Assembly: GCA_946187025.1 (NCBI GenBank)
Contig: CAMHPM010000051.1
Location: 1 to 8,644, forward strand
Direction of reading: 5' to 3'
Length of the DNA: 8,644 nucleotides
Origin: an uncultured Prevotellaceae bacterium
Lineage (GTDB): Bacteria > Bacteroidota > Bacteroidia > Bacteroidales > Bacteroidaceae
Every line of letters begins with the position of its first letter. The stretch's first letter is position 1. Both the position numbers and the translations under genes were made by a program. Below are positions 1 through 5,966 of this stretch, piece after piece. The notes below the pieces were generated by a model, which was not told the DNA's origin, did not search any database, and worked only from the letters and a program-made list of their open reading frames with translations.

Positions 1-488
1 GCGGTGGCGGCATCTACAACCAGTGGATGTGTTCGTCGAGCGACCATGCCACTTTCAAGCAAGTGCTCGTGCATGAGTTCGGACACTCCTATGCAGGCCT
101 GGCCGATGAATACAACTATGGCGACAACCACGTGGAGTGGTATCCTGCCGACACCGAACCGTGGGAGCCAAACATAACCACGCTGAAAGACTTCAGCAAG
201 AAGTGGGCCGACCTCATACCTGCCGGCACACCGATACCGACCACCACCAACGACCCGTCGGGACGTACCCAGCGGCCAGCCAACACGCAACGTGGCGGCA
301 CACGCGAGGACCTGAATGCCAAGACAAAGAAAGTGGGAGTGTATGAAGGTGCTGGCTACATGCTCAAGGGTGCATATCGTCCGGCCGAGTTGTGCCGCAT
401 GAATGTGAACGAGGTGGAAGACTTCTGTCCGGTATGTACGCGAGCCATCATCGGCATAACCGATTTCTATACCGGTACCGAGAAATGA
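1..488 (+). CDS. M64-family (IgA peptidase-type) zinc metallopeptidase, C-terminal fragment
   Basis: The reading frame is open from base 3 at the window edge (GGGIYNQW...) to a TGA at 486-488, so the real start lies outside; the ATG at 27 is internal. The peptide carries HEFGHSYAGLADEY at bases 72-113. This is the HExxH zinc motif with its catalytic Glu, followed by the GLADEY signature typical of peptidase family M64, where a downstream Asp is a likely further zinc ligand. A Cys-rich end (CRMN...FCPVCTRAI) also matches the family's C-terminus. Relatives are secreted or surface endopeptidases of gut Bacteroidetes. The name comes from an IgA protease, but that substrate cannot be inferred here. 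The N-terminal beta domain and signal peptide are not in view. The gene is followed by a strong terminator-like structure. Confidence 0.88.
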   Translation, partial: GGGIYNQWMCSSSDHATFKQVLVHEFGHSYAGLADEYNYGDNHVEWYPADTEPWEPNITTLKDFSKKWADLIPAGTPIPTTTNDPSGRTQRPANTQRGGTREDLNAKTKKVGVYEGAGYMLKGAYRPAELCRMNVNEVEDFCPVCTRAIIGITDFYTGTEK

Positions 489-491
489 CGA

Positions 492-579
492 GAGTGCGCA
501 GTCGCGACATCGCGAGTGCGCACTCAAAGGGCTGCGAGTGCGCACTCACGACACCGAGAGTGCGCACTCATTTTGTTTT
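492..579. repeat. Four 12-bp palindromes with exact 22-bp period
   Basis: GAGTGCGCACTC, a perfect palindrome, occurs at 514-525, 536-547 and 558-569, with a one-mismatch copy (GAGTGCGCAGTC) at 492-503. All four starts are exactly 22 bp apart, separated by unrelated 10-bp spacers (504-513, 526-535, 548-557), with T-rich sequence after the last. The array lies in the 164-bp gap between the M64 peptidase gene and the convergent beta-barrel gene. Twenty-two bp is close to two helical turns, so the sites would sit on one face of the DNA. Neighbouring copies can also pair as 12-bp stems in RNA. The structure is directly visible; the function is not known. Confidence 0.9.
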
Positions 580-580
580 C
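536..580 (+). terminator. Putative intrinsic terminator after the M64 peptidase gene
   Basis: Palindrome copies 3 (536-547) and 4 (558-569) are fully complementary and give a 12-bp GC-rich stem with a 10-nt loop (548-557). The T-rich tract ATTTTGTTTTC follows immediately at 570-580. It lies 48 bp past the peptidase stop. Copies 1 and 2 could form a second stem upstream, and a 2-3 pairing would compete with 3-4. In the opposite direction no T tract follows, so termination is predicted for the plus strand only. Confidence 0.7.
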
Positions 581-605
581 AGTTCAGGGCTGCGTAATCG
601 TATCA

Positions 606-641
606 GCTACAGGATATCATGTCGTGCCTGCCGACTGTAGC
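606..641. repeat. Inverted repeat past the 3' end of the beta-barrel gene
   Basis: GCTACAG (606-612) and CTGTAGC (635-641) form a 7-bp stem with a 22-nt loop, and an adjoining CCGGCCGG palindrome lies at 641-648. It sits 12 bp beyond the stop of the minus-strand beta-barrel gene, where a terminator would be expected. No T tract follows on the minus strand, so a terminator role is weak. It may be a 3' end-stabilising hairpin. Confidence 0.35.
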
Positions 642-652
642 CGGCCGGCGTA

Positions 653-1141
653 TCAGAAATAGATGCCGATACCTACTTTCACACCAAGTTCACTCTTATG
701 AGCCGTGTCGGTAAGGCTCATGTCAAGATACAGGGCCGGCTCGATTGAAACGTAGTGATTCATGTAGAAGCAGTAGCCGAGTTCGGGGGTAAGCTGCAAG
801 TCGTTGAAGTTCTTCTTCTCGTGTACATACTGCAATCCTGCAGCATAGAAGAGGCCGTTCTCGCGTGTGTAGTAACGCATCTTGGCGCCTATGAGCAGGC
901 GGTCGAGGTCCTGCTTCGAACAGTTGAAGCCAAAGAGCCCTTCTGCCATCCAGTCGCGCGACAGGAAATAGCCACCCTGCAGATTGATACCCAAGGCAAA
1001 ATCGCGCTTGTCGCTTACCGACATGTTCAGGCCGGTGAACGAAGCACCCACGTATTTGGTTCCTTTCTCAAACTGTGCATTTGCACTCACTGCTGCCATT
1101 GCGAGCAGCATCGCTGTCAATAGTTTCTTCATATAATTCAT
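653..1141 (-). CDS. Small outer-membrane beta-barrel (porin-like) protein
   Basis: The 162-residue product begins with a Sec signal peptide (MNYMKKLLTAMLLAMAAVSANA, probable cleavage before Gln23). Alternating polar/hydrophobic strands rich in Tyr, Phe and Gly follow (for example YVGASFTGLNMSV and ENGLFYAAGLQYVHEK), and the protein ends in VGIGIYF, the C-terminal aromatic typical of outer-membrane barrels. The size fits an 8-stranded barrel of the OmpW/OmpA-like type; no ligand or function can be assigned. The start at 1141 gives TAATG overlap with the upstream stop. A second ATG at 1132 (MKKLLTA...) is equally plausible and would shorten the protein by three residues. An in-frame extension to 1243 is rejected because it runs through the upstream gene and puts charged residues before the signal peptide. 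It is probably co-transcribed with the small membrane gene upstream. Confidence 0.8.
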   Translation of the reverse strand: MNYMKKLLTAMLLAMAAVSANAQFEKGTKYVGASFTGLNMSVSDKRDFALGINLQGGYFLSRDWMAEGLFGFNCSKQDLDRLLIGAKMRYYTRENGLFYAAGLQYVHEKKNFNDLQLTPELGYCFYMNHYVSIEPALYLDMSLTDTAHKSELGVKVGIGIYF

Positions 1142-1326
1142 TACTTTTTGTCGTTTCTCATTTCTTCCTTCTTGCGCAAAGCGAAAAACAGCGCCACACA
1201 GATAACGAAATCGATGATGATGAGCGGCAAGTTCTTCATCCATGCATTATACTCTATACCATAGTTCACATAAAACGCCGCACCAGCCAGAAACAAGGCA
1301 ATGGGCAGCCACTGGGATTTCTTCAT
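1141..1326 (-). CDS. Small two-helix membrane protein, function unknown
   Basis: This 61-residue protein starts MKKSQWLP. It has two hydrophobic helices, at about residues 7-24 (LPIALFLAGAAFYVNYGI) and 33-51 (NLPLIIIDFVICVALFFALR), and ends in a highly charged tail (RKKEEMRNDKK). By the positive-inside rule both termini may lie in the cytoplasm. The start at 1326 was preferred over the in-frame ATG at 1374, because the latter overlaps the predicted -7 promoter element at 1362-1369 and would add a polar, non-conserved-looking leader. Its TAA overlaps the next ATG (TAATG), implying coupled translation with the beta-barrel protein. I do not recognise a named family. Confidence 0.7.
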   Translation of the reverse strand: MKKSQWLPIALFLAGAAFYVNYGIEYNAWMKNLPLIIIDFVICVALFFALRKKEEMRNDKK

Positions 1327-1361
1327 TGCGTTGATGGAGTTGATTGTTTTTTTTCGTAGTG

Positions 1362-1369
1362 CAAAGGTA
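1362..1369 (-). promoter_or_regulatory. Predicted -7 element for the small membrane/beta-barrel operon
   Basis: On the minus strand this reads TACCTTTG, matching the Bacteroidetes -7 consensus TAnnTTTG, 36 bp upstream of the chosen ATG at 1326. About 20 bp further upstream lies TTTT within the heptamer repeats, a weak match to the -33 TTTG box. Transcription would start near 1355. Confidence 0.6.
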
Positions 1370-1486
1370 GGCATTATAAGTGAAAAGTGAAAAGTGAAAA
1401 GTGAAAAGTTGTTGTGTGACGCATGAAATCACATGTTGTTACGTCGATTTTTTACTTTTCACTTTTCACTTTTCACTTATTATGAC

Positions 1487-1494
1487 TATCTTTG
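1487..1494 (+). promoter_or_regulatory. Predicted -7 element for the GHL10 glycosylhydrolase gene
   Basis: TATCTTTG matches the Bacteroidetes TAnnTTTG consensus and is the mirror image of the opposing promoter. As there, the -33 position falls in the heptamer repeats (TTTT rather than TTTG). It lies 20 bp before the ATG at 1515, predicting a very short leader. It also argues against starts upstream of 1494. Confidence 0.6.
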
Positions 1495-1514
1495 CATTAA
1501 ATTTTAGGATAAGT

Positions 1515-3224
1515 ATGTACAACGACACAATCAAAATAATATCTCTCATAATAACTCTGCTTTTTTCTGTACCTGCCACATCACAAGAACCATGGGACTA
1601 TACCTACCCCAAACGCGAAGAGCGTGCCGTATGGCTGGCCACAATCGGAGGTATAGACTGGCCCCGCACCAAGGCAACAAACGCTTACACCACCGAAGCA
1701 CAGAAACAAGAATTACGCACAATACTCGACCGCCTGCAACGCGCCAATATAAATACAGTAATACTGCAGACACGCATACGCGGCAGCGTGATATATCCGT
1801 CAGACATCGAGACATGGGACGAAGCAATCACCGGCCGGGCAGGTCGGGCTCCAGGCTACGACCCCCTGCAATTCGCAATCGACGAGTGCCATGCACGCGG
1901 CATGGAACTCCATGCATGGCTTGTGAGCATACCACTCGGAACATACTCACGCCAATACTCCTATGGCACAAAGTCGGTCATGAGACATCACCCGTCGCTA
2001 TGCAAGACAGTAAGAGGCGAAGTGTTCATGATTCCAGGACAACCAGCCACAGCCGACTACATTGCCAGCATAGCCAAAGAGATTGTCGAACGATACGATG
2101 TTGACGGCATAAGCCTCGACTACATCCGCTATCCGGAAAGCACCTACTATTTCAGCGACGACAACCTCTATAGCTCATCGACCGGAATGACCATATCAGA
2201 ATGGCGACGTAGCAACATCACCCGAATCGTGAAACGAGTACACGAAGTAGTAAAAGCCATAAAACCATGGGTAAAACTGAGCAGCAGCCCTATAGGCAAA
2301 TACAGCAACCTGAGCCGGTATCGCTCGGGCGGATGGGACTGCTTCAATGCCGTCTACCAAGATCCCAAAGCATGGTTGCGCGACAACATCCAGGACCTGC
2401 TCTTTCCAATGATGTATTTCACCGCCGACAACTTCTACCCATTCCTCTACGACTGGGCCGAAAACTGCTACGGACACCCCATCGCAGCAGGACTCGGCAT
2501 ATACTTACTCGACCCTCACGAAGGCCGGTGGCAGCTGAACGATGTCAGAGCCGAGATGTACGAAACACGCCGCTCGGGCATAGGAGGCATTGCATTCTAT
2601 CGCAGCGACTATCTCACACGCAACCTCAAGGGAATATACGACAGCGTGAGCAAAGAGTTCTTCCCCTACCCTGCACTGACATCACGCATGACATGGATGC
2701 CCGACACCATAGCACCGCCTGCACCACAAAACATGAAATACGAAAACGGCATTATAAGCTGGCAGTACGACCACCCCACCACACACGGACAGTGGCCATT
2801 CATCAGCTTCAACATCTACGGCAGCAACCACTACCCGGTTGATACCGACAAAGCCGAAAACCTGTTAGCCCACCACATTGATGCCACCAACTTCACCATT
2901 GCAGGCAGAGCAACAACCAAGCACTATTTCGCAATAACAGCCATCGACCGTTTCGGCAACGAAAGCCATGCATTGCAAGAGCCGCCAGCCACCACCATAC
3001 ATCACAGCCATGAAGAAATAATGGCAGCCATAAGCCGCCACTACAACAACACACAGCCAGCAGCCACCGCCAGCACCCCCAGCAGCACTAATCCGACTAG
3101 TAGTACTAGTCCTACTAGAAATACTAGTTCTTCTAGCAACACCGGCAAATCCGCCAAGCCTGCAAAACGCAAAAAGAAAGAGCCGGAGCTGATAATAACC
3201 GATTTCAGCAAATATTTCGATTAG
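1515..3224 (+). CDS. Secreted GHL10-type (DUF187) family 10 glycosylhydrolase
   Basis: The product is 569 residues. A Sec signal peptide covers about residues 1-24 (hydrophobic IIITLLF-type core, cleavage near ATS-Q). The GHL10 TIM-barrel domain begins at about residue 34 with REERAVWLATIGGIDWP, the classic N-terminal signature, and includes ARGMELHAWL (127-136) and DGISLDYIRYP (197-207), the strand expected to carry an active-site acid. From about 396 (PDTIAPPAP) to 495 there is a fibronectin-III-like domain (ISWQYDH, FNIYGS, YFAITAIDRFGNES). Residues 516-545 are Ser/Thr/Pro-rich, followed by a basic KPAKRKKK stretch and IITDFSKYFD. Family members are thought to act on polysaccharides or peptidoglycan-like glycans in the envelope; the substrate is not evident. 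The ATG at 1515 was chosen because it follows the -7 element and precedes the signal peptide. The 3' end overlaps the convergent gene by 20 bp. Confidence 0.88.
   Translation: MYNDTIKIISLIITLLFSVPATSQEPWDYTYPKREERAVWLATIGGIDWPRTKATNAYTTEAQKQELRTILDRLQRANINTVILQTRIRGSVIYPSDIETWDEAITGRAGRAPGYDPLQFAIDECHARGMELHAWLVSIPLGTYSRQYSYGTKSVMRHHPSLCKTVRGEVFMIPGQPATADYIASIAKEIVERYDVDGISLDYIRYPESTYYFSDDNLYSSSTGMTISEWRRSNITRIVKRVHEVVKAIKPWVKLSSSPIGKYSNLSRYRSGGWDCFNAVYQDPKAWLRDNIQDLLFPMMYFTADNFYPFLYDWAENCYGHPIAAGLGIYLLDPHEGRWQLNDVRAEMYETRRSGIGGIAFYRSDYLTRNLKGIYDSVSKEFFPYPALTSRMTWMPDTIAPPAPQNMKYENGIISWQYDHPTTHGQWPFISFNIYGSNHYPVDTDKAENLLAHHIDATNFTIAGRATTKHYFAITAIDRFGNESHALQEPPATTIHHSHEEIMAAISRHYNNTQPAATASTPSSTNPTSSTSPTRNTSSSSNTGKSAKPAKRKKKEPELIITDFSKYFD
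3096..3140 (+). repeat. Five 9-bp CTAG-bearing coding repeats (Thr-Ser-x)
   Basis: Five consecutive 9-bp units (3096, 3105, 3114, 3123, 3132) each carry CTAG at the same phase, at 3097, 3106, 3115, 3124 and 3133. The first four begin ACTAG and the last TCTAG. The third codon varies. The units lie in frame and encode TSS-TSP-TRN-TSS-SSN in the linker of the glycosylhydrolase. The codons used (ACT, AGT, TCT) differ from the ACC/AGC preferred just before. Confidence 0.85.
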
Positions 3225-4242
3225 CCATCATAGCAACCACGCCCATGTTCATTCGTAGGTTTATCTCAATACAAGGATGGATGAGGTGCTTATCTGTAAC
3301 CAACATGTCAATGCCGACAATGCCTCGATAGCGGCCAAGCAAATGTGTGGAAAGCAAAGCACGATGCATTGATATCAGTCGGGTAAGGCGCAACGCACCT
3401 CCGATGCTAACATCATCGCAACTGATACCGGCAGAATCATCGCCGCAAATACCGGCAGAATCATCGCCGCAAATACCGACAGAATAATCGCCACAGATAC
3501 CGGCAGAACCATTGCCGGCAACACCTTCGGCATCAATATGTGAAATAAGTATTTGTTGCAGTTTTGCCTGTGGTAAACGATAGTTTGACTCATATTTCCC
3601 TTGCCGCGAAGCCTGGAAAACAGAGAGACCGAGATAGCACACCTCGGTCTCTTTTATTTCAAACTCGAGTGCAAAATCGAGCGTTTTCTCATAGAAACGG
3701 TCGGCAAGCACTGGTGCCGGACGCATTCTACCTATAGTGTTGCCTCGTCCACTGCTCGAATACTCCGACTTCAATATATACTCATGGCCTTTGTTGCCAT
3801 CGATCCATGATGCCAAATCCTCGTTTGTATGGCAGAAATGCATGTGGTTTTCTACAAGGAAGCCAGTGTTTGCTTGCCCCGAATACAGATGCTCAGCATA
3901 CTCTGCCGCCCAACGCCTACTGGCAAAAGTGCGCCAAAGTTCAAGTTCTGCATCTGTCGGCATCAATTCTTCTGCAACACCGAGCTGCAGAAACCTGCGC
4001 TTCACGGCTTTGTTCCATCCCCAAGGCTCGGGTATCATATCGGCCGAAAGCTGTACGATGTCTCCCTTTGTATTGATGATGCCATCGGGTGTAAGCACAA
4101 AATCGTCGGGCGCAGCCCACATGAGTGGCAACCTGCACATGTCGCGCTCCATCTTTGCTACAGTCTTTGTTGGCGTATATTGAGCCGTATTGGCTGCAAG
4201 AGCCATTTCGTGCGATGGGTTGAACAAGTGCAGTTTCGGCAT
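3205..4242 (-). CDS. ATP-grasp-like conserved Bacteroidales protein, function unknown
   Basis: This is a 345-residue cytoplasmic protein with no signal peptide. It opens with MPKLHLFNPSHEMALAAN, a signature I associate with uncharacterised Bacteroidetes proteins. ATP-grasp-like features are visible: a nucleotide-binding strand and glycine loop at YILKSEYSSSGRGNTIGR (155-172), GIDML (310-314), and a likely metal-binding EINLR (326-330: Glu326, Asn328, Arg330) near the end. ATP-grasp enzymes usually ligate a carboxylate to an amine or thiol through an acyl-phosphate; no substrate can be named. Residues 239-278 are five 8-residue repeats (consensus AGICGDDS) inserted before the last strands, which looks like an expansion in a surface loop. 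It lies 53 bp after the nucleoside kinase gene and probably ends that operon. Its stop lies inside the convergent glycosylhydrolase gene. Confidence 0.72.
   Translation of the reverse strand: MPKLHLFNPSHEMALAANTAQYTPTKTVAKMERDMCRLPLMWAAPDDFVLTPDGIINTKGDIVQLSADMIPEPWGWNKAVKRRFLQLGVAEELMPTDAELELWRTFASRRWAAEYAEHLYSGQANTGFLVENHMHFCHTNEDLASWIDGNKGHEYILKSEYSSSGRGNTIGRMRPAPVLADRFYEKTLDFALEFEIKETEVCYLGLSVFQASRQGKYESNYRLPQAKLQQILISHIDAEGVAGNGSAGICGDYSVGICGDDSAGICGDDSAGISCDDVSIGGALRLTRLISMHRALLSTHLLGRYRGIVGIDMLVTDKHLIHPCIEINLRMNMGVVAMMANRNIC
3409..3528. repeat. Five in-frame 24-bp tandem repeats
   Basis: Units start at 3409, 3433, 3457, 3481 and 3505. Units 2 and 3 differ at a single base, and the outer units are more diverged. 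Read on the minus strand they encode EGVAGNGS, AGICGDYS, VGICGDDS, AGICGDDS and AGISCDDV inside the ATP-grasp-like protein. Because 24 is a multiple of three, gain or loss of a unit would keep the frame. Confidence 0.92.
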
Positions 4243-4295
4243 GATGGTATAATATTCTCTCCTTACTTAATACTCAAACTCACAGCCGTCTTTCC

Positions 4296-5966
4296 TTAAT
4301 ACTTAAACGAGCTGCCGCCGAGGAACTCACGCAAGAGGCTTGTAGGCGGGATTTCGTTGTCGGGCACAGGTATGAAATAGTGCATGAACTTCAGCAGACG
4401 GTGCGCTTCGCTGTATTCAGGACAGTTCTTCGGAACACTTGCCAGGATGGGCTCGGCATGGTTGCGCATCACTGCAAACTCGATGAGGAGTGCCGAGTTG
4501 AACATCACGTCGGCCTCTTCCTGATATGGATAAATCCACTTCTGTTCGGCTTCGCACACGTTTGGCCATTGTTGTATCGACTCGCGCGCAGTGAATGCAC
4601 CTTTGTTGTAGTCGCGCACTATGCGGCGCAGCAGTCGGTTGTCGGTCGGCGGTATGTAGTTGTGGTTGTCGAGGCTTATGCTGGTGAGTGTCGAGATGAA
4701 TATCTTGAACTTGCTTTCGGTTGGTATCTGGTCGGTGAGGCGTGGGTTGAGGGCGTGTATGCCTTCGATGAGCAGCACGGTACCTTTACCCAACTTCATC
4801 TTCTTGCCGTTGTATTCGCGTATGCCTGTTTTGAAGTTGTATTCGGGCACTTCCACGGTTTCACCCTTCAGCATTCGCAGCACGTCGGCTTGCAGGGCAT
4901 CGTGGTCAACAGTGTCGAAGTTGTCGAAGTCGTACTGTCCGTTGGGCAGCAGCGGCGTATCAACGCGGTTGACGAAGTAGTCGTCGGTTGACATCGATAT
5001 GGGTCTGAGGCCACATGCCTTGAGTTGCACGCTCAAGCGTTTGCAGAAGGTGGTCTTTCCACTCGACGACGGCCCCGAGATGAGCACTACGCGCAGTGGT
5101 GTCGAGCTGTTGTAGCGGCGTTCTATTTCTTCGGCTATCTGCACTATCTTCTTTTCCTGCAGGGCTTCCGACACCTGTATTAGTTCGCTCGCATATCCTG
5201 CCAGACATGCGTGGTTCACGTCGCCCACGTTGTTGAGGCGCATGATGAGGTTCCATCGCAGGTTCTCCGAGAACATGTTGAAGGTCTTGGGTTGGTCGTT
5301 GAATGGTGCCAGTTGCTCGGGCTTGCTTATGTCGGGCAGTTGTAGCAACATGCCTCCATGATATTCGATGATGTTCCACACGGTGAGGTATCCGGCCGAC
5401 GGGAGTATGCGTCCGTAGAAGTAGTCCACATAGTCGCCCAGTGTGTAGTAATCGACATACACTTGTCCGCTGGTGTCGAGCAGTTTCACTTTGTCGTCGT
5501 AGCCTCGGTCGCGGAAGATGCGTATTGCCTCTGGGGTCTGCACTTCGTTGCGACGGAATGGCATGTCTTTATCAATGATTTCCTGCATTCGCACTTTCAG
5601 GCGTTCTATCTCGCGCTTTGCTATCTTGTGCCCGTTGGGTTTCTTCACACTGCAGAACAGTCCGTTGGATATGGGGTGCTCTATGTATATGCGGAATTCC
5701 GGGAAGAGGTCGTGTGCTGCTTTTGTCATTACGAAGCATAGCGAACGGCTGTAAACACGCATGGCGCTGGTGTCGCTCATGTCGAGAAACTCCACGTCGC
5801 GGTTTTGATAGACGCGGAACTTCAGTCCTTGCACCACGTTGTTCACCTTGGCGGCTACGATGGGGTGTTGTTGATGGAGGTCGAACTCGCTGATGAGGTC
5901 GAGCAGCGTAGTGCCTTCGGCTACACTTTTCGATGTCTGGGTGTTCTTGCAGTAAATCTGTATCAT
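4296..5966 (-). CDS. TGS-domain nucleoside (uridine-type) kinase
   Basis: The 556-residue product has three parts. Residues 1-62 form a TGS-like ubiquitin-fold domain (TTLLDLISEFDL...). Residues about 75-240 resemble the second additional (editing-like) domain of threonyl-tRNA synthetase (AAHDLFPEFRIYIEHPISNG). The first His of the HxxxH editing motif is replaced by Thr81, so editing is unlikely. Residues about 290-500 are a P-loop kinase of the uridine kinase/phosphoribulokinase type: Walker A GPSSSGKTT (298-306), STDDYF (326-331), and VLLIEGIHAL (397-406) as the Walker B/lid region. By family it would phosphorylate a nucleoside (uridine/cytidine) with NTP in the cytoplasm. The exact substrate is not fixed by sequence, and what the N-terminal part senses is unknown. 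Its ATG overlaps the mutarotase stop by 4 bp (ATGA), indicating translational coupling. Confidence 0.88.
   Translation of the reverse strand: MIQIYCKNTQTSKSVAEGTTLLDLISEFDLHQQHPIVAAKVNNVVQGLKFRVYQNRDVEFLDMSDTSAMRVYSRSLCFVMTKAAHDLFPEFRIYIEHPISNGLFCSVKKPNGHKIAKREIERLKVRMQEIIDKDMPFRRNEVQTPEAIRIFRDRGYDDKVKLLDTSGQVYVDYYTLGDYVDYFYGRILPSAGYLTVWNIIEYHGGMLLQLPDISKPEQLAPFNDQPKTFNMFSENLRWNLIMRLNNVGDVNHACLAGYASELIQVSEALQEKKIVQIAEEIERRYNSSTPLRVVLISGPSSSGKTTFCKRLSVQLKACGLRPISMSTDDYFVNRVDTPLLPNGQYDFDNFDTVDHDALQADVLRMLKGETVEVPEYNFKTGIREYNGKKMKLGKGTVLLIEGIHALNPRLTDQIPTESKFKIFISTLTSISLDNHNYIPPTDNRLLRRIVRDYNKGAFTARESIQQWPNVCEAEQKWIYPYQEEADVMFNSALLIEFAVMRNHAEPILASVPKNCPEYSEAHRLLKFMHYFIPVPDNEIPPTSLLREFLGGSSFKY

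Larger units (their letters stand above)
1360..1496. repeat. 43-bp inverted repeat holding divergent promoters and heptamer tandem repeats
   Basis: The left arm (1360-1402) matches the reverse complement of the right arm (1454-1496) at 40 of 43 positions, with a 51-bp centre. Each arm contains a -7 element near its outer end and a run of a 7-bp unit near its inner end: TGAAAAG four times at 1381-1408 and CTTTTCA three times at 1455-1475. The innermost 27 bp of the arms (1376-1402 and 1454-1480) are identical. The repeat fills the gap between the divergent minus-strand membrane operon and the plus-strand glycosylhydrolase gene. Confidence 0.9.

Noticed and set aside
492..579. Palindrome array as a small CRISPR array
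   Set aside because: Repeats of 12 bp and spacers of 10 bp are far too short, no cas genes are present, and the last pair makes a sensible terminator.
392..640. Plus-strand frame spanning the end of the M64 gene and the palindrome array
   Set aside because: It is out of frame with the peptidase, its sequence is dictated by the repeats, and it has no domain-like character.
1247..1432. Minus-strand frame through the heptamer repeats
   Set aside because: It is made of repeat-derived FTFHFSLFT followed by the antisense-shifted small membrane gene, and overlaps both promoters.
1403..1453. Centre of the inverted repeat as a classic invertible promoter
   Set aside because: The promoters lie in the arms rather than in the centre, so flipping the centre would not switch either gene, and no recombinase gene is nearby.
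1401..1514. GTG at 1401 or ATG at 1482 as the glycosylhydrolase start
   Set aside because: Both precede the -7 element at 1487-1494, translate the heptamer repeat region (FTFHFSL), and would bury the signal peptide that starts at 1515.
4380..4991. Long plus-strand frame of 203 codons opposite the kinase
   Set aside because: It lies wholly antisense to a well-supported kinase with Walker motifs and shows no recognisable protein features.
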